Shown here in pieces: positions 36,701 to 48,700 of a stretch of 64,000 bases of DNA; position 1 is the first letter of the stretch; the number at the start of each line of letters is the position of its first letter. The position numbers were made by a program, and so were the translations under genes. The notes below the pieces were generated by a model. It had not been told where the DNA came from and searched no databases. It was given only the letters and a program-made list of their open reading frames with translations. The stretch is taken from the NCBI RefSeq assembly GCF_018320785.1, contig NC_054870.1:1613199-1677198 (forward strand), given 5' to 3'. The stretch comes from Cheilinus undulatus. Lineage: Eukaryota > Chordata > Actinopteri > Labriformes > Labridae.

Positions 36701-39700
36701 AGAGCTGCAGCTGCAGCGCTGGAGTCATGCTGCTGTGTAGAGCTCTCAGTGATGATATTATTGTCTGCTTTTTTCTCTTATTTTGACAGCAATAATCATG
36801 TTTACATCTTTTTATTTACATTTGTAGGTGGACGATCGTTTTTTCTGGAATAAACACATGATCCAAGACCTTATTGACCTCCAGGTGAGTTATGTTTTCA
36901 CACAGCTCAACTTATCAGTTGTTTTTCCTTACAAAATAATGTTTGTTTTAAAGTGCTTTCAAGGCATATCAAGCCTAGTTTTGCTACTTACAGCCTAGAA
37001 TGTGTTTTATTGAAACAATAGGGATTAATAGTTTATGCTGCAGTGTTTGACCAGGACAGGCTGAGGCAGGTATCCTGACATTAAGCATGGGAGAACAGGG
37101 CGGTGAGCTCGTTCCTTTCTGTGGAGTGAGCTGTGCAGTAATCATATCCATGTCTGTGCTTAAATGTATTTAGCTCTGACTTGTGTCGACACAGAACAAA
37201 ACTATTTGTCTCAAATTGGCCAAATGCTCTCCTATACAAAGCCCCACACATTTGTTCTCTCCTTTCAACATAAATTCACTATGTTAGATTTTTCACAACG
37301 AGAAAATGAAAATCATGGCAAAGAATGACATTTTTAATCCAATGTGGATCCAATGTGGACAGCGAGCGTGCGATGCTTTGGGATGTCTGAGGCTCACATG
37401 CTGCTAGGACTGATGATTGTAAAGCCTCCCATGAATAACACGCCCTTTGAATTACAGACCATGACAGCTGCATCTGCTGATAGTCACCAGATCTGTATCT
37501 GAGGAGATGTTCTATATTCTCTTTGAATGTTTATCCTCCAGACTCCAGAGGTGGACTTCTGGGTGATCCCAATCATCCAGGGCTTTGTTCAGGTAGAGGA
37601 ACTGGTGGTGAACTACAATGAGACATCCGATGAGGAGCGGAGCAGCCCTGAGACTCCCCCAAAGGAGATCACCTGTGTTGATGACATCCATCCCCGTTTC
37701 ACAGTGGCACTAATCTCCAGGCGTAGCCGCCACCGTGCAGGTAGAGCACAGGTGTCAAACTCAAGGCCAGGGGGCCAAATCTGGCCCATGGAACAGTTAA
37801 ATCCGGCCCACAAGATGATCTCATATTTCTGTTTTAACTGGTCCATCAGTCTGAGGTCTGCAGATTTCCTCATGTATAAAGATGTGAACTTATCCTGATG
37901 ATTTAAGATATCCTTGTTAAGTCACAAAATCTGAAAAAGTAAGGAGTAAAAATATTTAGATGAGAAATCAGGAATGTGAAAAAAGAAATTAATTTGTGTT
38001 TTAATTTCACATTTTCAATTTGGCATCTCACAATTAGGACTCAAACTTCGGATTTTGACTTTTAGTTTCATACTTTGAGCATTTCAACTCATAATTTTGT
38101 CTTACATATAATATTTTGATCTTTAACATTCAAAATTCTACATTTTTCATTTATATTTTGACCTTTTTAACCAACTATTTCATATTTTACCTCATATTTT
38201 CAACTCCAAACTCTGACTTCATAATCCCATAGTTTGACCTTTTAGACTCACAATTAAAAATTTCTAATCATATTTTGACTTTTAGTTTCATGATTACAAA
38301 TTTTATTTCATATTTTGACCTTTTAAACCCATGATTTTGACTTTCTTTCTAATATATTTGCATTAAAAAACATTTTTCAATTTCATGTTTTGACCTTTTT
38401 GATAAATAAATTTCCTTTTCTCAGATTGTGAGCCTTTAAAGCCTTATATTTTTAGCTTTTTAAATGTCAAAATCATTCAAGGTTTTTTTTCTTGGTATTT
38501 TATTACCGGTGAAATGAGGTTGACAGTTTCTGGTTAAAAAGGTGACCTCTTAGGCCCTCAGGTTAGTCCTGAATCCAGAATCTGGCCCGGCTGTGATTGA
38601 GTTTGACACCCCTGAGGTAGAGTTTCTCTCTGCTTGGTCTAGAGGCCCAAATGTACGGACATGTTTTGTTCTAGTTAGACAGATTTTTCCCAACATAAAA
38701 AATCTATTTTCCTCTATTTATAAACTGAAAGACAACAGTTTTTCTTCCTGACAGTGATCAGGATTATTCTAATGATGATGGTGCTTCCTGTCTGTGTGTA
38801 AGGGATGCGGTACAAGCGTAGAGGAGTGGATACTGATGGTCATGTGGCTAACTATGTGGAAACAGAGCAGTTGATCCATGTCCACAGCCACACGCTGTCC
38901 TTTGTCCAGACCCGGGGCTCTGTGCCAGTCTTCTGGAGCCAGGCAGGGTACCGCTACAATCCCCGGCCCCGTATTGAGAAAGGTAGGTAGACTTCATGAT
39001 AACTGCGATGTATATACTACAGGCTTTCTCAGGTATGTTGCATTGGTGTTGTTGGCTTTTTAAATTTCATTATTTTATAGTTGTACTTTGAAAATCAGCA
39101 GCTGGATTTGACACAGCTCTCAGTGTCTTTGAGGATCCTCTTCTATAGTCACTAATTTATCCCCTGTCCTCTTTTTTTTAATCTCTTTCTGGAGTGTTGA
39201 AAAGTCAAAGATTTGATAAAAAGCTTTTCATCTAAATTCTAGTGAATGGAAAATTCTATAAGAAAAAGCCAGTTTGTTTCTTCGAGTTATGGCATTAAAG
39301 TTTGCAAACAAAATAAATTGATATATTTCAGTACAATGGAAATGTTGATGCATATTTTTCCTACCATTAAGGAGAGAAGGAGACCATTAAGTACTTTGCT
39401 GCACACTTTGAACAACAGCTTCAGCTCTACAAGAAGCAGGTGGGTTTGTTTTTTCAAGAGTGGCTATTTGCTGTGTCATCACTGTATTTGGACTACTGTT
39501 TCAGTTTTATCACATCTTTGGTTAGTCTTCCATCTGTGGCTCCATTTACTCGGTATTCATGTATGTATGTACTAGTGCATCTTAATAAATCAGAACTAGT
39601 TGTATGCCCAGCCAGGAATGTACACCTAATTTTTCTGTGGATTGTGGCAAGTTTTCTTAAAGGAAGAAGAAGTACTAAAATGTATTTTAGGTTCTAGTCA

Positions 39701-42700
39701 AGTCCTACAAAACAACCCCCTGAAAGTACTCTCTTTTTCACTCTGAGCTTCACAAAGAGTGGACTGAGACTAGAGTTGGTGTATCAAGAGCTGCCAAACA
39801 CAGATGTGTCCAGATGTGCTACAGTTGTCATGCTCCTGGTGCTGAGCCACTCCTGAACATCATGTCTCACCTAGACTAAGAGAAAACGAACCAGGCCGCT
39901 ACTTCCAAGCCCTTTTTTAGGTGAAAGTAAATGTAGCATTTTAATTGGAAAGAGGAAGATTGGAGATGCACAGAATCCTGGGTGCTTGAAGTCCAGTGTT
40001 TTCAGTTTTCACAGTGAGTGATGGTTTGGGGTGCCATGTCATCTGCTGGTGGTAAACACCATCAGCCATCTACCAAGAGAATTTAGAGCATCATGCTTCT
40101 ATCTGCTTGAAAGCTTTATGGAGATACTGATTTACTTACTCAGCAGGGCTTTTGGCCACTGCGTTGGCTGCTCGGCGGGCCTGACATCAACCCTTTTGAT
40201 TGGTGTTCTATAATATTGTAATATTTTGAGATATTGGATTTTTTATTTTTGTATAAGCCTTAATCATCAAGATTAAAACAAAAAGTTCTTGAAATATTTC
40301 ACTTTGTGTGTGTGATGAACCTAGAATACATGGAGTTTTGCTTTATGATTGTAATTCATTTCATTCTAATATATTAAGATGCATGATACATATTAGTGCA
40401 TCTCAAAAAATTAGAATATCATGAAAAAGTTCAATATTTTTTGTCACTCTTTCCTGAAAGTGAAACCCATATATTTTATAGACTTGTTATACATAGAGTG
40501 AAATATTTCAAGCCTTTATTTCTTGAAATGTTGATGATTATGGCTTACAGGTAAGAAATCCCAAAATTCAGTGTCTCAAAAAAATTAGAATATTACATAA
40601 GATCAATAAAAATGGATGTTTTAAACAGAAATGTCAGGCTTCTGAAAAGTATGTTCATTTCTATGCCTTCAATACTCAGCTGGGCCTCCTTTTGCATGAA
40701 TTATTGCATCAATGCAGCGTGACATGGAGGCAATCAGCCTGTGGCACTGCTCAGGTGTAATGGAAGTCCAGGTTACTTTGATAGCGGACTTCAGGTCATT
40801 CCACTCCCTGGTAAACTGCCTCCACAACATCAAAGCCTGGATGACCTCTAACCAACTCAAACTCAACAGCAATAAAACAGAGCTCATGGTTGTGGCCCCC
40901 AAAGCGCTGCTGCAGAAGGTTGGAGATCTCATGCTCGATGTGGACGGGACCTCCATCTGTCCATCTTCCGAGGTCCGAAACTTGGGCGTCATCGTGGACT
41001 CCACCCTCTCCTTCCAAGTCCCACATAAAGTCTGTCACCAAATCTGCCTTCTATCATCTCAAGAACGTCTCCAGACTCCGACCATCACTCCCTGATTCTG
41101 TGGCTGAAACACTTATTCATGCTTTCATAACCTCCCGCCTGGACTACTGTAATGGAGTCCTGTCTGGAGTTCCCAGCAAAACCCTGGACAGGCTTCAGTA
41201 CGTCCAAAACTCTGCAGCTAGAGTTCTCACCCGCACTAGACCCTGGCAACGCATCACTCCGACCCTCATCCACCTCCACTGGCTCCCTATCAAGTCCTGT
41301 ATCAACTACAAAGTCCTCCTCCTCACATACAAATCTCTCCATGCTCTGGCTCCTCAGTACCTTTCTGTTCTCCTCCATCCATACACACCATCCTGCAACC
41401 TTCGATCTTCAGACACCAGCCTACTTGCCATGCCCAAAACCAAACTCCGAACCTATGGAGACAGAGCCTTCAGTGCTGCAGCTCCCAACCTCTGGAACAC
41501 TCTTCCTGCAGACATTCATAGCGCTCCATCTCTGGACATTTTCAAAAAACGTCTCAAGCACCACCTGTTCACCACAGCCTACAGTCTTCACTAAACCACC
41601 TCTTACACTCATCCTACCCCTCACATAGTTTGTCCATGTATATGTGTTCCTGTAAAGCATCCTTGGGTTTCTTGAAAGGCGCTATATAAATTCAAGATAT
41701 TATTATTATTATTATCATTATTATCTGCATTATTTGGTCTGGTGTCTCTCATCTTCCTCTTGACGATACCCCATAGATTCTCTATGGGGTTCAGGTCAAA
41801 ATCAAGCACAGTAACACCATGGTCATTGAAGCAACTTTTGGTACCTTTGGCAGTGTGGGCGGATGCCAAGTCCTGCTAGATAAAATGAAATCATCATCTC
41901 CATAAAGCTTGTCAGCAGAAGGAAGCATGAAGTGCTCTAAAATTACCTGGTAGATGGCTGCATTGACTGTGGACTTCAGAAAACACAGTGGACCAACACC
42001 AGCAGATGCCATGGCAGCCCAAATCATCACTGACTGTGGAAACTTCACACTGGACTTCAAGCAACTTAGATTCTGTGCATCTCCTCTCTTCCTCCAGCCT
42101 CTGGGACCTTGAAGAGGCACAGAATCCAAGTTGCTTGAAGTCCAGAGTGAAGTTTCCACAGTAAGTGATAATTTGGGCTGCCATGGCATCTGCTGGTGTT
42201 GGTCCACTGTGTTTTCTGAAGTCCACAGTCAATGCAGCCATCTACCAGGACATTTTAGAGACTGCCATGCTTTCTTCTGCTGACAAGTTTTATGGAGATG
42301 ATGATTTCATTTTTCAGCAGGACTTGGCATCCGCCCACAGTGCCAAAGGTACCAAAAGCTCGTTCAATGACCATGGTGTTACTGTGATTGATTGGCCAGC
42401 AAACTGGCCTGACCTGAACCCCATAGAGAATCTATGGGGTATCGTCAAGAGGAAGATGAGAGACACCAGACCAAACAATGCAGATGACCTGAAGTCCACT
42501 ATCAAAGCAACCTGGGCTTCCATTACACCTGAGCAGTGCCACAGGCTGATTGCCTCCATGTCACGCTGTGTTGATGCAGTAATTCATGCAAAAGGAGGCC
42601 CAGCTGAGTATTGAAGGCAAAGAAATGAACATACTTTTCAGAAGCCTGACATTTCTGTTTAAAACATCCATTTTTATTGATCTTATGTAATATTCTAATT

Positions 42701-45700
42701 TTTTGAGACACTGAATTTTGGGATTTCTTACCTGTAAGCCATAATCATCAACATTTCAAGAAATAAAGGCTTGAAATATTTCACTCTATGTATAACAAGT
42801 CTATAAAATATATGGGTTTCACTTTCAGAAAAGGGTGACAAAAAAACTTGAACTTTTTCATGATATTCTAATTTTTTTGAGATGCACTAGTACATAAATT
42901 TATATGCTAATGCTGATAAGGTTCACAGAGAAAAGTAACTAAAATGTAGAAGTTGTGGTATTTATGAGGCCATAAGTTTTAACCTTTGGAAGATTGTTTA
43001 CTTTTGCTTCAATGGTCTTTCCCACTCAACAAAATGCTGCATGTAAAGTTTTCCTTCTTTTAGAAACATTCTCTGGATCTCTGTCCATAGAGCAGGACTA
43101 CATAGATGTTCTACATAATGCTGAATAAGCTTTGTTGATGGTTTACTCCAGGTCATTGTTAACTTAGTGGACCAAGGTGGACGGGAGAAGATCATTGGCG
43201 ATGCATATCTAAAGCAAGTCCTGCTTTACAACAACCCGAACCTCACATATGTTTCATTTGACTTCCACGAGCACTGGTAAGCAGCATAAAATATTAATAC
43301 TCTCAACAGTTTATCTTATACTACAAAGCAGCAATTTCACCGTTTACTTCTTATGTTCTGTTTCTCAGCCGAGGCATGAAGTTTGAAAATGTACAAATCC
43401 TGACAGATGCCATCTCTGACATCATTACTGACATGAAGTGGGCCTGGTAAGTCTCATTTTCAGGTACTGCTGTTATCATTAACTCCTGTGCCTGGTCACT
43501 GAGGTCAGATTATGTTTGTTAGAAATTAACCCTTTGTTTGGCTATCATAAACTTTTTAATCCTGCCTTATTTTGGGTTGGAGTACCTTTGAAAGAATCCT
43601 TTGGTGACTACATCTCCCTCCTCCAGGGTGGACCAGGCAGGAGTCATCTGCAAGCAGGAGGGCATCTTCCGAGTAAACTGCATGGACTGTCTAGACAGGA
43701 CCAATGTGGTCCAGGCTGCTATTGCACGTGTGGTGATGGAACAGCAGGTGAGTTCAGAGCTTCACCAAGGGAAAGCATTTGTCTGTGTATTGCACATCAC
43801 ATAATGTAGATCCTCTGTGCCCTGTATTATATTAGTTCAGCGCTTAAGATAACAGTGCCTTTTGAATGGAAAGGTATATTTTTCATATGCAGCTCACATT
43901 CACTCCGTAAATGGTAATGGTCTGCTTAGAAAGCACTTTTCCAGTCTTTTTACCACTAAATTTCTCATACTTGGAGCCACATTTACATGTCACAGTCACA
44001 CACTAATGCTGTTATATAAATGGAACATCATTATAAAAAGTAGCAGCTTTGGAGCTGCAGAGCAAACTGCCAGTCTCCAAATTGACAGACTAACAACTTA
44101 AACACTGAGACATAATTCCCTTCAATATCCATATGACTTATAATTTCAAACCGCACTCTAAAAGAAGACTCTAAAATAATCACAGATTTGAAATAATTAA
44201 ATCATAATCCAAGGAAAATACTTACTTAATGATTATTATATGGCAGACTATAACAGGATATGTTTACTTTTGGCATCATTATACCAGTAGCATAAAAGAC
44301 TACACTCAAGGGTAGAGAGAGACATGTTTTTATTTTATGCACATAGAAGAGTAATAGCATTGATAAGTGAGAACTATACTGAGTTGCAGGATAAATCAAA
44401 TCACAGCTGGGCAGAAGAAAGTTATAATCGCTATCCTGGATTAACAATTACACCGTTCCTATCTAAACTTTCATGTCTTTATTTTTGTAATTGAATACAA
44501 GGGTATAGAAGTATTCCTATCTGACAAAAAGACAAAGCAAAAAAATGAGTGCAAAGCTACGTGAATAAAAGCCCCCTCAGCAGATATACCTAAGCAGCAG
44601 CCCTGTTCCCCTGGCTGCTAATTTCTACATTTCTTGCCTTATAACTCATGTATGCCACTGACTGTGTCTGTACATAACAATAAAGCAGATTACAAAAGTG
44701 AAAACTGTACAGTCAAACTGAACCTTGGCAGCTTTGCAAAGATTCTGTCTTGGGTCTCTGAATAGCCAAGCAGCTGTGTTTCCCGTGTCTTGAGGTCCTG
44801 GGTTTAAGTATAACCCCAGTCCTCTGGTACATGCCAGACTCTTTTGTCTCAACATTTCCTGTCTCTTCTATGTTGTCATTAAGGCTGGGAAATTAATTGC
44901 AAATTAGATAAAATTGCAGTATGGCCTGCTGAAATTTTCAAATCGCAGAAGGTGCAATATTTCTTGGCATGACCTGAAAGTTGTCAAAATACCATTTTAA
45001 AGCTTTTTTTGCAGCAGAGATGTTTATGCATGACATATCATGCAATCATTCAAGTGCCATTTTTAGAATAATCAACAGAAAAATCATACTTTCTTCATTC
45101 TTTGGGTACTTTTTTTTCTTATTAAATACGAGAATAACACAAAATGATCACTCCCTTCGAAACAACAATTTATATCCAGTTTGCAATAAGAGTGAAAATA
45201 ATCAGAATTAGATACTTATTTCAAAATAGTTCATCTCTAGTGTAATCGAATATTGTGCTGGTTATGGCATAGAATTACTCATTGCTTATGTTATTTGGAA
45301 AATAATTAAGATGAGGAACTGAAGAAATAACCACATATCAAATCACAATATTAGGTAAGAAAATCACAATTCTGTTATTTTCCCAAATCATTCAGCCTTA
45401 GTTGGTATACACTTTTGAAGATTTTTCTTACACCTGGTACTGTTGTAATAGGGAAACCCTACAGTTTTTCTCAGTCAAATGTTTGACAGCAGGTATTTAT
45501 GTGAAATGATTGGACAAGTATTCTTTATAGACCGTGTATTTTTTCTAACCTTGTAAACTGCTGTTTGCTTCACAAAAATGATCTTTTTGCTTCTTGTAGT
45601 TGAAGAAGCTTGGTGTGATGCCTCCAGAGCAGCCTCTGCCTCTCAAATGCTACAGGATTTATCAGATCATGTGGGCCAACAATGGAGACACCATCAGCAG

Positions 45701-48700
45701 ACAGTATGCCGGCACCGCAGCACTCAAGGTAACATCACTGTCTCTGCTTTCAGAGAGAGAAACCGCAGTGACGTGTGCCATCCTCCTCAGCTTATCCATG
45801 ACAGTCCTTAGAATATGAGACAGGCTACAGAAGGTAGCAGTGGAAAGGTGCCTCAAAGTAAACTTACCCAAACAAACATCTATTATAGGGAGATTTCACC
45901 AGGACAGGGGAGAGAAAACTGGCTGGTGTGATGAAGGACGGTGTGAACTCAGCCAACCGCTACTATCTGAACCGTTTCAGGGATGCTTACAGACAAGCAG
46001 TAATTGGTAAGGAAAACTGGTATTTTATAGTAAATATGTATCTAAACCTATGCTGTACCAATATTATCCTTTAGGTGAATGTTCAGTCCTCCTCCTTGCT
46101 TTACAGACCTGATGATGGGCATCCCAGTGACAGAGGACCTGTACTCCATCTTTAGTAAGGAGAAGGAACATGAGGAGAAAGAGAAAGAAAGCCAGAGAGG
46201 TGCACAGGAGCAGGTCAGCCTCCTGCTGCAGACCTACATGCAGCTTTTGCTGCCTGATGATGAGAAGTTTCATGGAGGTTGGGCTCTCATCAATTGTGAC
46301 ATGAGGTAAGTGTCTGCTTTCATATCCTTTAATTTGCTTGTTGATATACATTTGCAGTGGTCTGCAAAATTATTCAGTGTGCAACAATAACATTTAGTGT
46401 GCATAAATATCCTCATGTTTTGTAATTTTATTATTTATTTTAAGACTTTAGACCAGCATTACTCAACCCCACTCAGCCAAAGAAGCTAATTGTTGAAAAT
46501 ACCTTTGCAAGAGCCACAATCTAAGTGGTCAACAGTGGTGAAAAAAATGGCTTAAAGTGGCAATAAAAATGAGTTAAAGCTGGTTAAAAAAAATCAAAAT
46601 TTGGCAAAAATGTGGCTTACATTGTACCCATTGGCATAAAATGGCAAAAATTGAGTGAAAAGTCACAAAAATTGAGAGAAAAGTGGCAGAAATAGGTGAG
46701 AAGTGACAAAAAATGTGCTACAGGTGGCAAAAATGGTCATAAAGCGGCAAATAAAGTGGCAAAAAATGAGTAAAAAGTGTGTTTTAAAATTGGCAAACAG
46801 CAGCAAAAAAGGTGGGAAATGGGCAAAAATCAGAAAAAGTGACATTTAATGGCAAGAGACAACTAATATCAGAAAAAGGGGAAAAATACAAATTGCAAAA
46901 AGCAGGACAAAAGGCAAAAAGAGGTGAAAAATGGCAAAAGGGGGATAAAAGTGGCAAAAAGAAGAGGAAAAATGGGCTAAAAGTAGCAAAAAAATTTAAA
47001 GTGGCAAAAATTGCAAATAAGGGCAATGGAGACAGCCAAAAAATAAAGGTTTACAATTAAGTTTGACAATTAAAGCCTACTATAGTAGTGTGGGAAGCAA
47101 ACTGATTATGGCTACTTGCAATGCATAATTTCTGAGGTCAAAGTTTCCCTTTTTAAAGGTTTTCTACGGTAATAATATTTCAAATTAAGACATAACAGAG
47201 CCACAAATCATAACAAAAGAGCCACACATGGCTCCAGAGCCACACATTGAGTATTACTGCTCTAGACTAAACTAAATGCAGTTTTTTTGTCCTGTACCTT
47301 CTCTGAATGACTTCTGACTGGTGTGTGATTGCTTTATGAGACGCTCAGCAAAACTTGATGTACAATGTGCACTGACAATTCTTTTTTTATCCATTATCTT
47401 CTACTGTATTTTTAACACCGTTAGGTAGGGATACCCCAGTAGATTGGCAGTCATCATGATCAGCTGATATCTATTAAAATACATGATCAAAAATATCAGA
47501 AATGATGCAGGTAGTCATCGAACTGATCACCTGGTTAACACTCTGCAGCTTCTGCTGCTGCTCAGTCCTCAATCCCTTAAACTTTGTTTTAATCCCTTTT
47601 AATCCTCTCACAGGGATATCTGTGTTAAAATCCTTGTTGAAACCAGCAGATTAAAGCCTGTTAGCAGATTTATGCTATCTGTGAGCACATTAGCAAGCAT
47701 AACTAAATGGTAAATGGACTTGAGCTTGTAGAACGCTTTTCTAGTCTCTCACTACGAGCTGAAGTATTTGTGAAAAAATATTTGCCCCCTTTCTGATTCC
47801 TGATATTTTTGCATATTTATCACACTTAAATGTTTCACATCATCAAACCAATTTTAATATCTTACAAAAACAACCCAAGTAAATACAAAATGTTTCTAAA
47901 TGATGATTTTATTTATTAAGGGGCAAAAAATCCAAACATATCTGTCCCTGTGTGAAAAGTAATTGTCCCCCTTGTTAAATCATGAGTCAGCTGTGATCAA
48001 CCACAGTTCTTGGAAAGCTGAGTTCAATTTCACTGGCCATACCCAGGCCTGATTACCGCCAGATTTGTTGAATGAAGAAATCCCTTAAATAGAAGCTGTC
48101 AGACAAAGTGAAGTAGGCTACAAGATCTCAGAAAGAAACGCATCATGCCACCATCCAAAGAAATGCAAGAACAAATGAGAAAGTGATTGAAATCTATCAG
48201 TCTGGAAAAGGTTACAAAGACATTTCCAAGGCCTTGGGACTCCGGAGAACCATGGTCAGAGCCATTATCCACAAATGGAGAAAACTGGGAACAGTGGTGA
48301 ACCTTCCCAGGAGTGGTCGGCCAACCAAAATGACTCCAAGAGTGCAACGATGACTCATCCAGGAGTTCACAGAAAAACCCAGAACCACATCCAAAGACCT
48401 GCAGGCCTCACTGGCCTCAGTTAAGGTCAGAGTTCATGACTCAACCATCAGAAAGACACTGGGCAACAATGGCATCATGGGAGAGTTCCAAGGCTAAAAC
48501 CACTGCTGACAAAAAAGAACACAGAGGCTCGTCTCACATTTGCCAAGAAACATCTTGAAGACCCACAAGACTTCTGGACTGGCCAGACTAAAGTTGAACT
48601 TTCTAGAAGGGCTCGTTACATCTGGAGTAAAAATAACACAGCATTTGATAAAAAAAACATCATGCCAACAGTCAAACATGGTGGTGTCAGTGTGATGGTC

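Larger units (their letters stand above)
40396..42887. mobile_element. Palindromic Tc1/mariner element, interrupted by an L2 LINE
   Basis: TA on both sides (40394-40395, 42888-42889) and ends GTGCATCTCAAAAAATTAGA inverted. The whole element is a palindrome centred near 42090: each arm of about 770 bp runs from the terminus through the C-terminal half of the transposase to the centre, where GATTCTGTGC and GCACAGAATC pair around a loop of roughly 35 bp. The left arm contains the LINE at 40800-41724. Left and right arms differ by scattered substitutions. No N-terminal transposase half exists, so it is not autonomous. Confidence 0.85.

Noticed and set aside
40669-41004. Minus-strand frames in the LINE/Tc1 region
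   Set aside because: Shadows of the L2 reverse-transcriptase frame and of the palindrome arm.
46812-47060. Lys-rich 82-residue protein and overlapping minus-strand Phe-rich proteins
   Set aside because: Translations of the GTGGCAAAAA repeat body of a hAT MITE.
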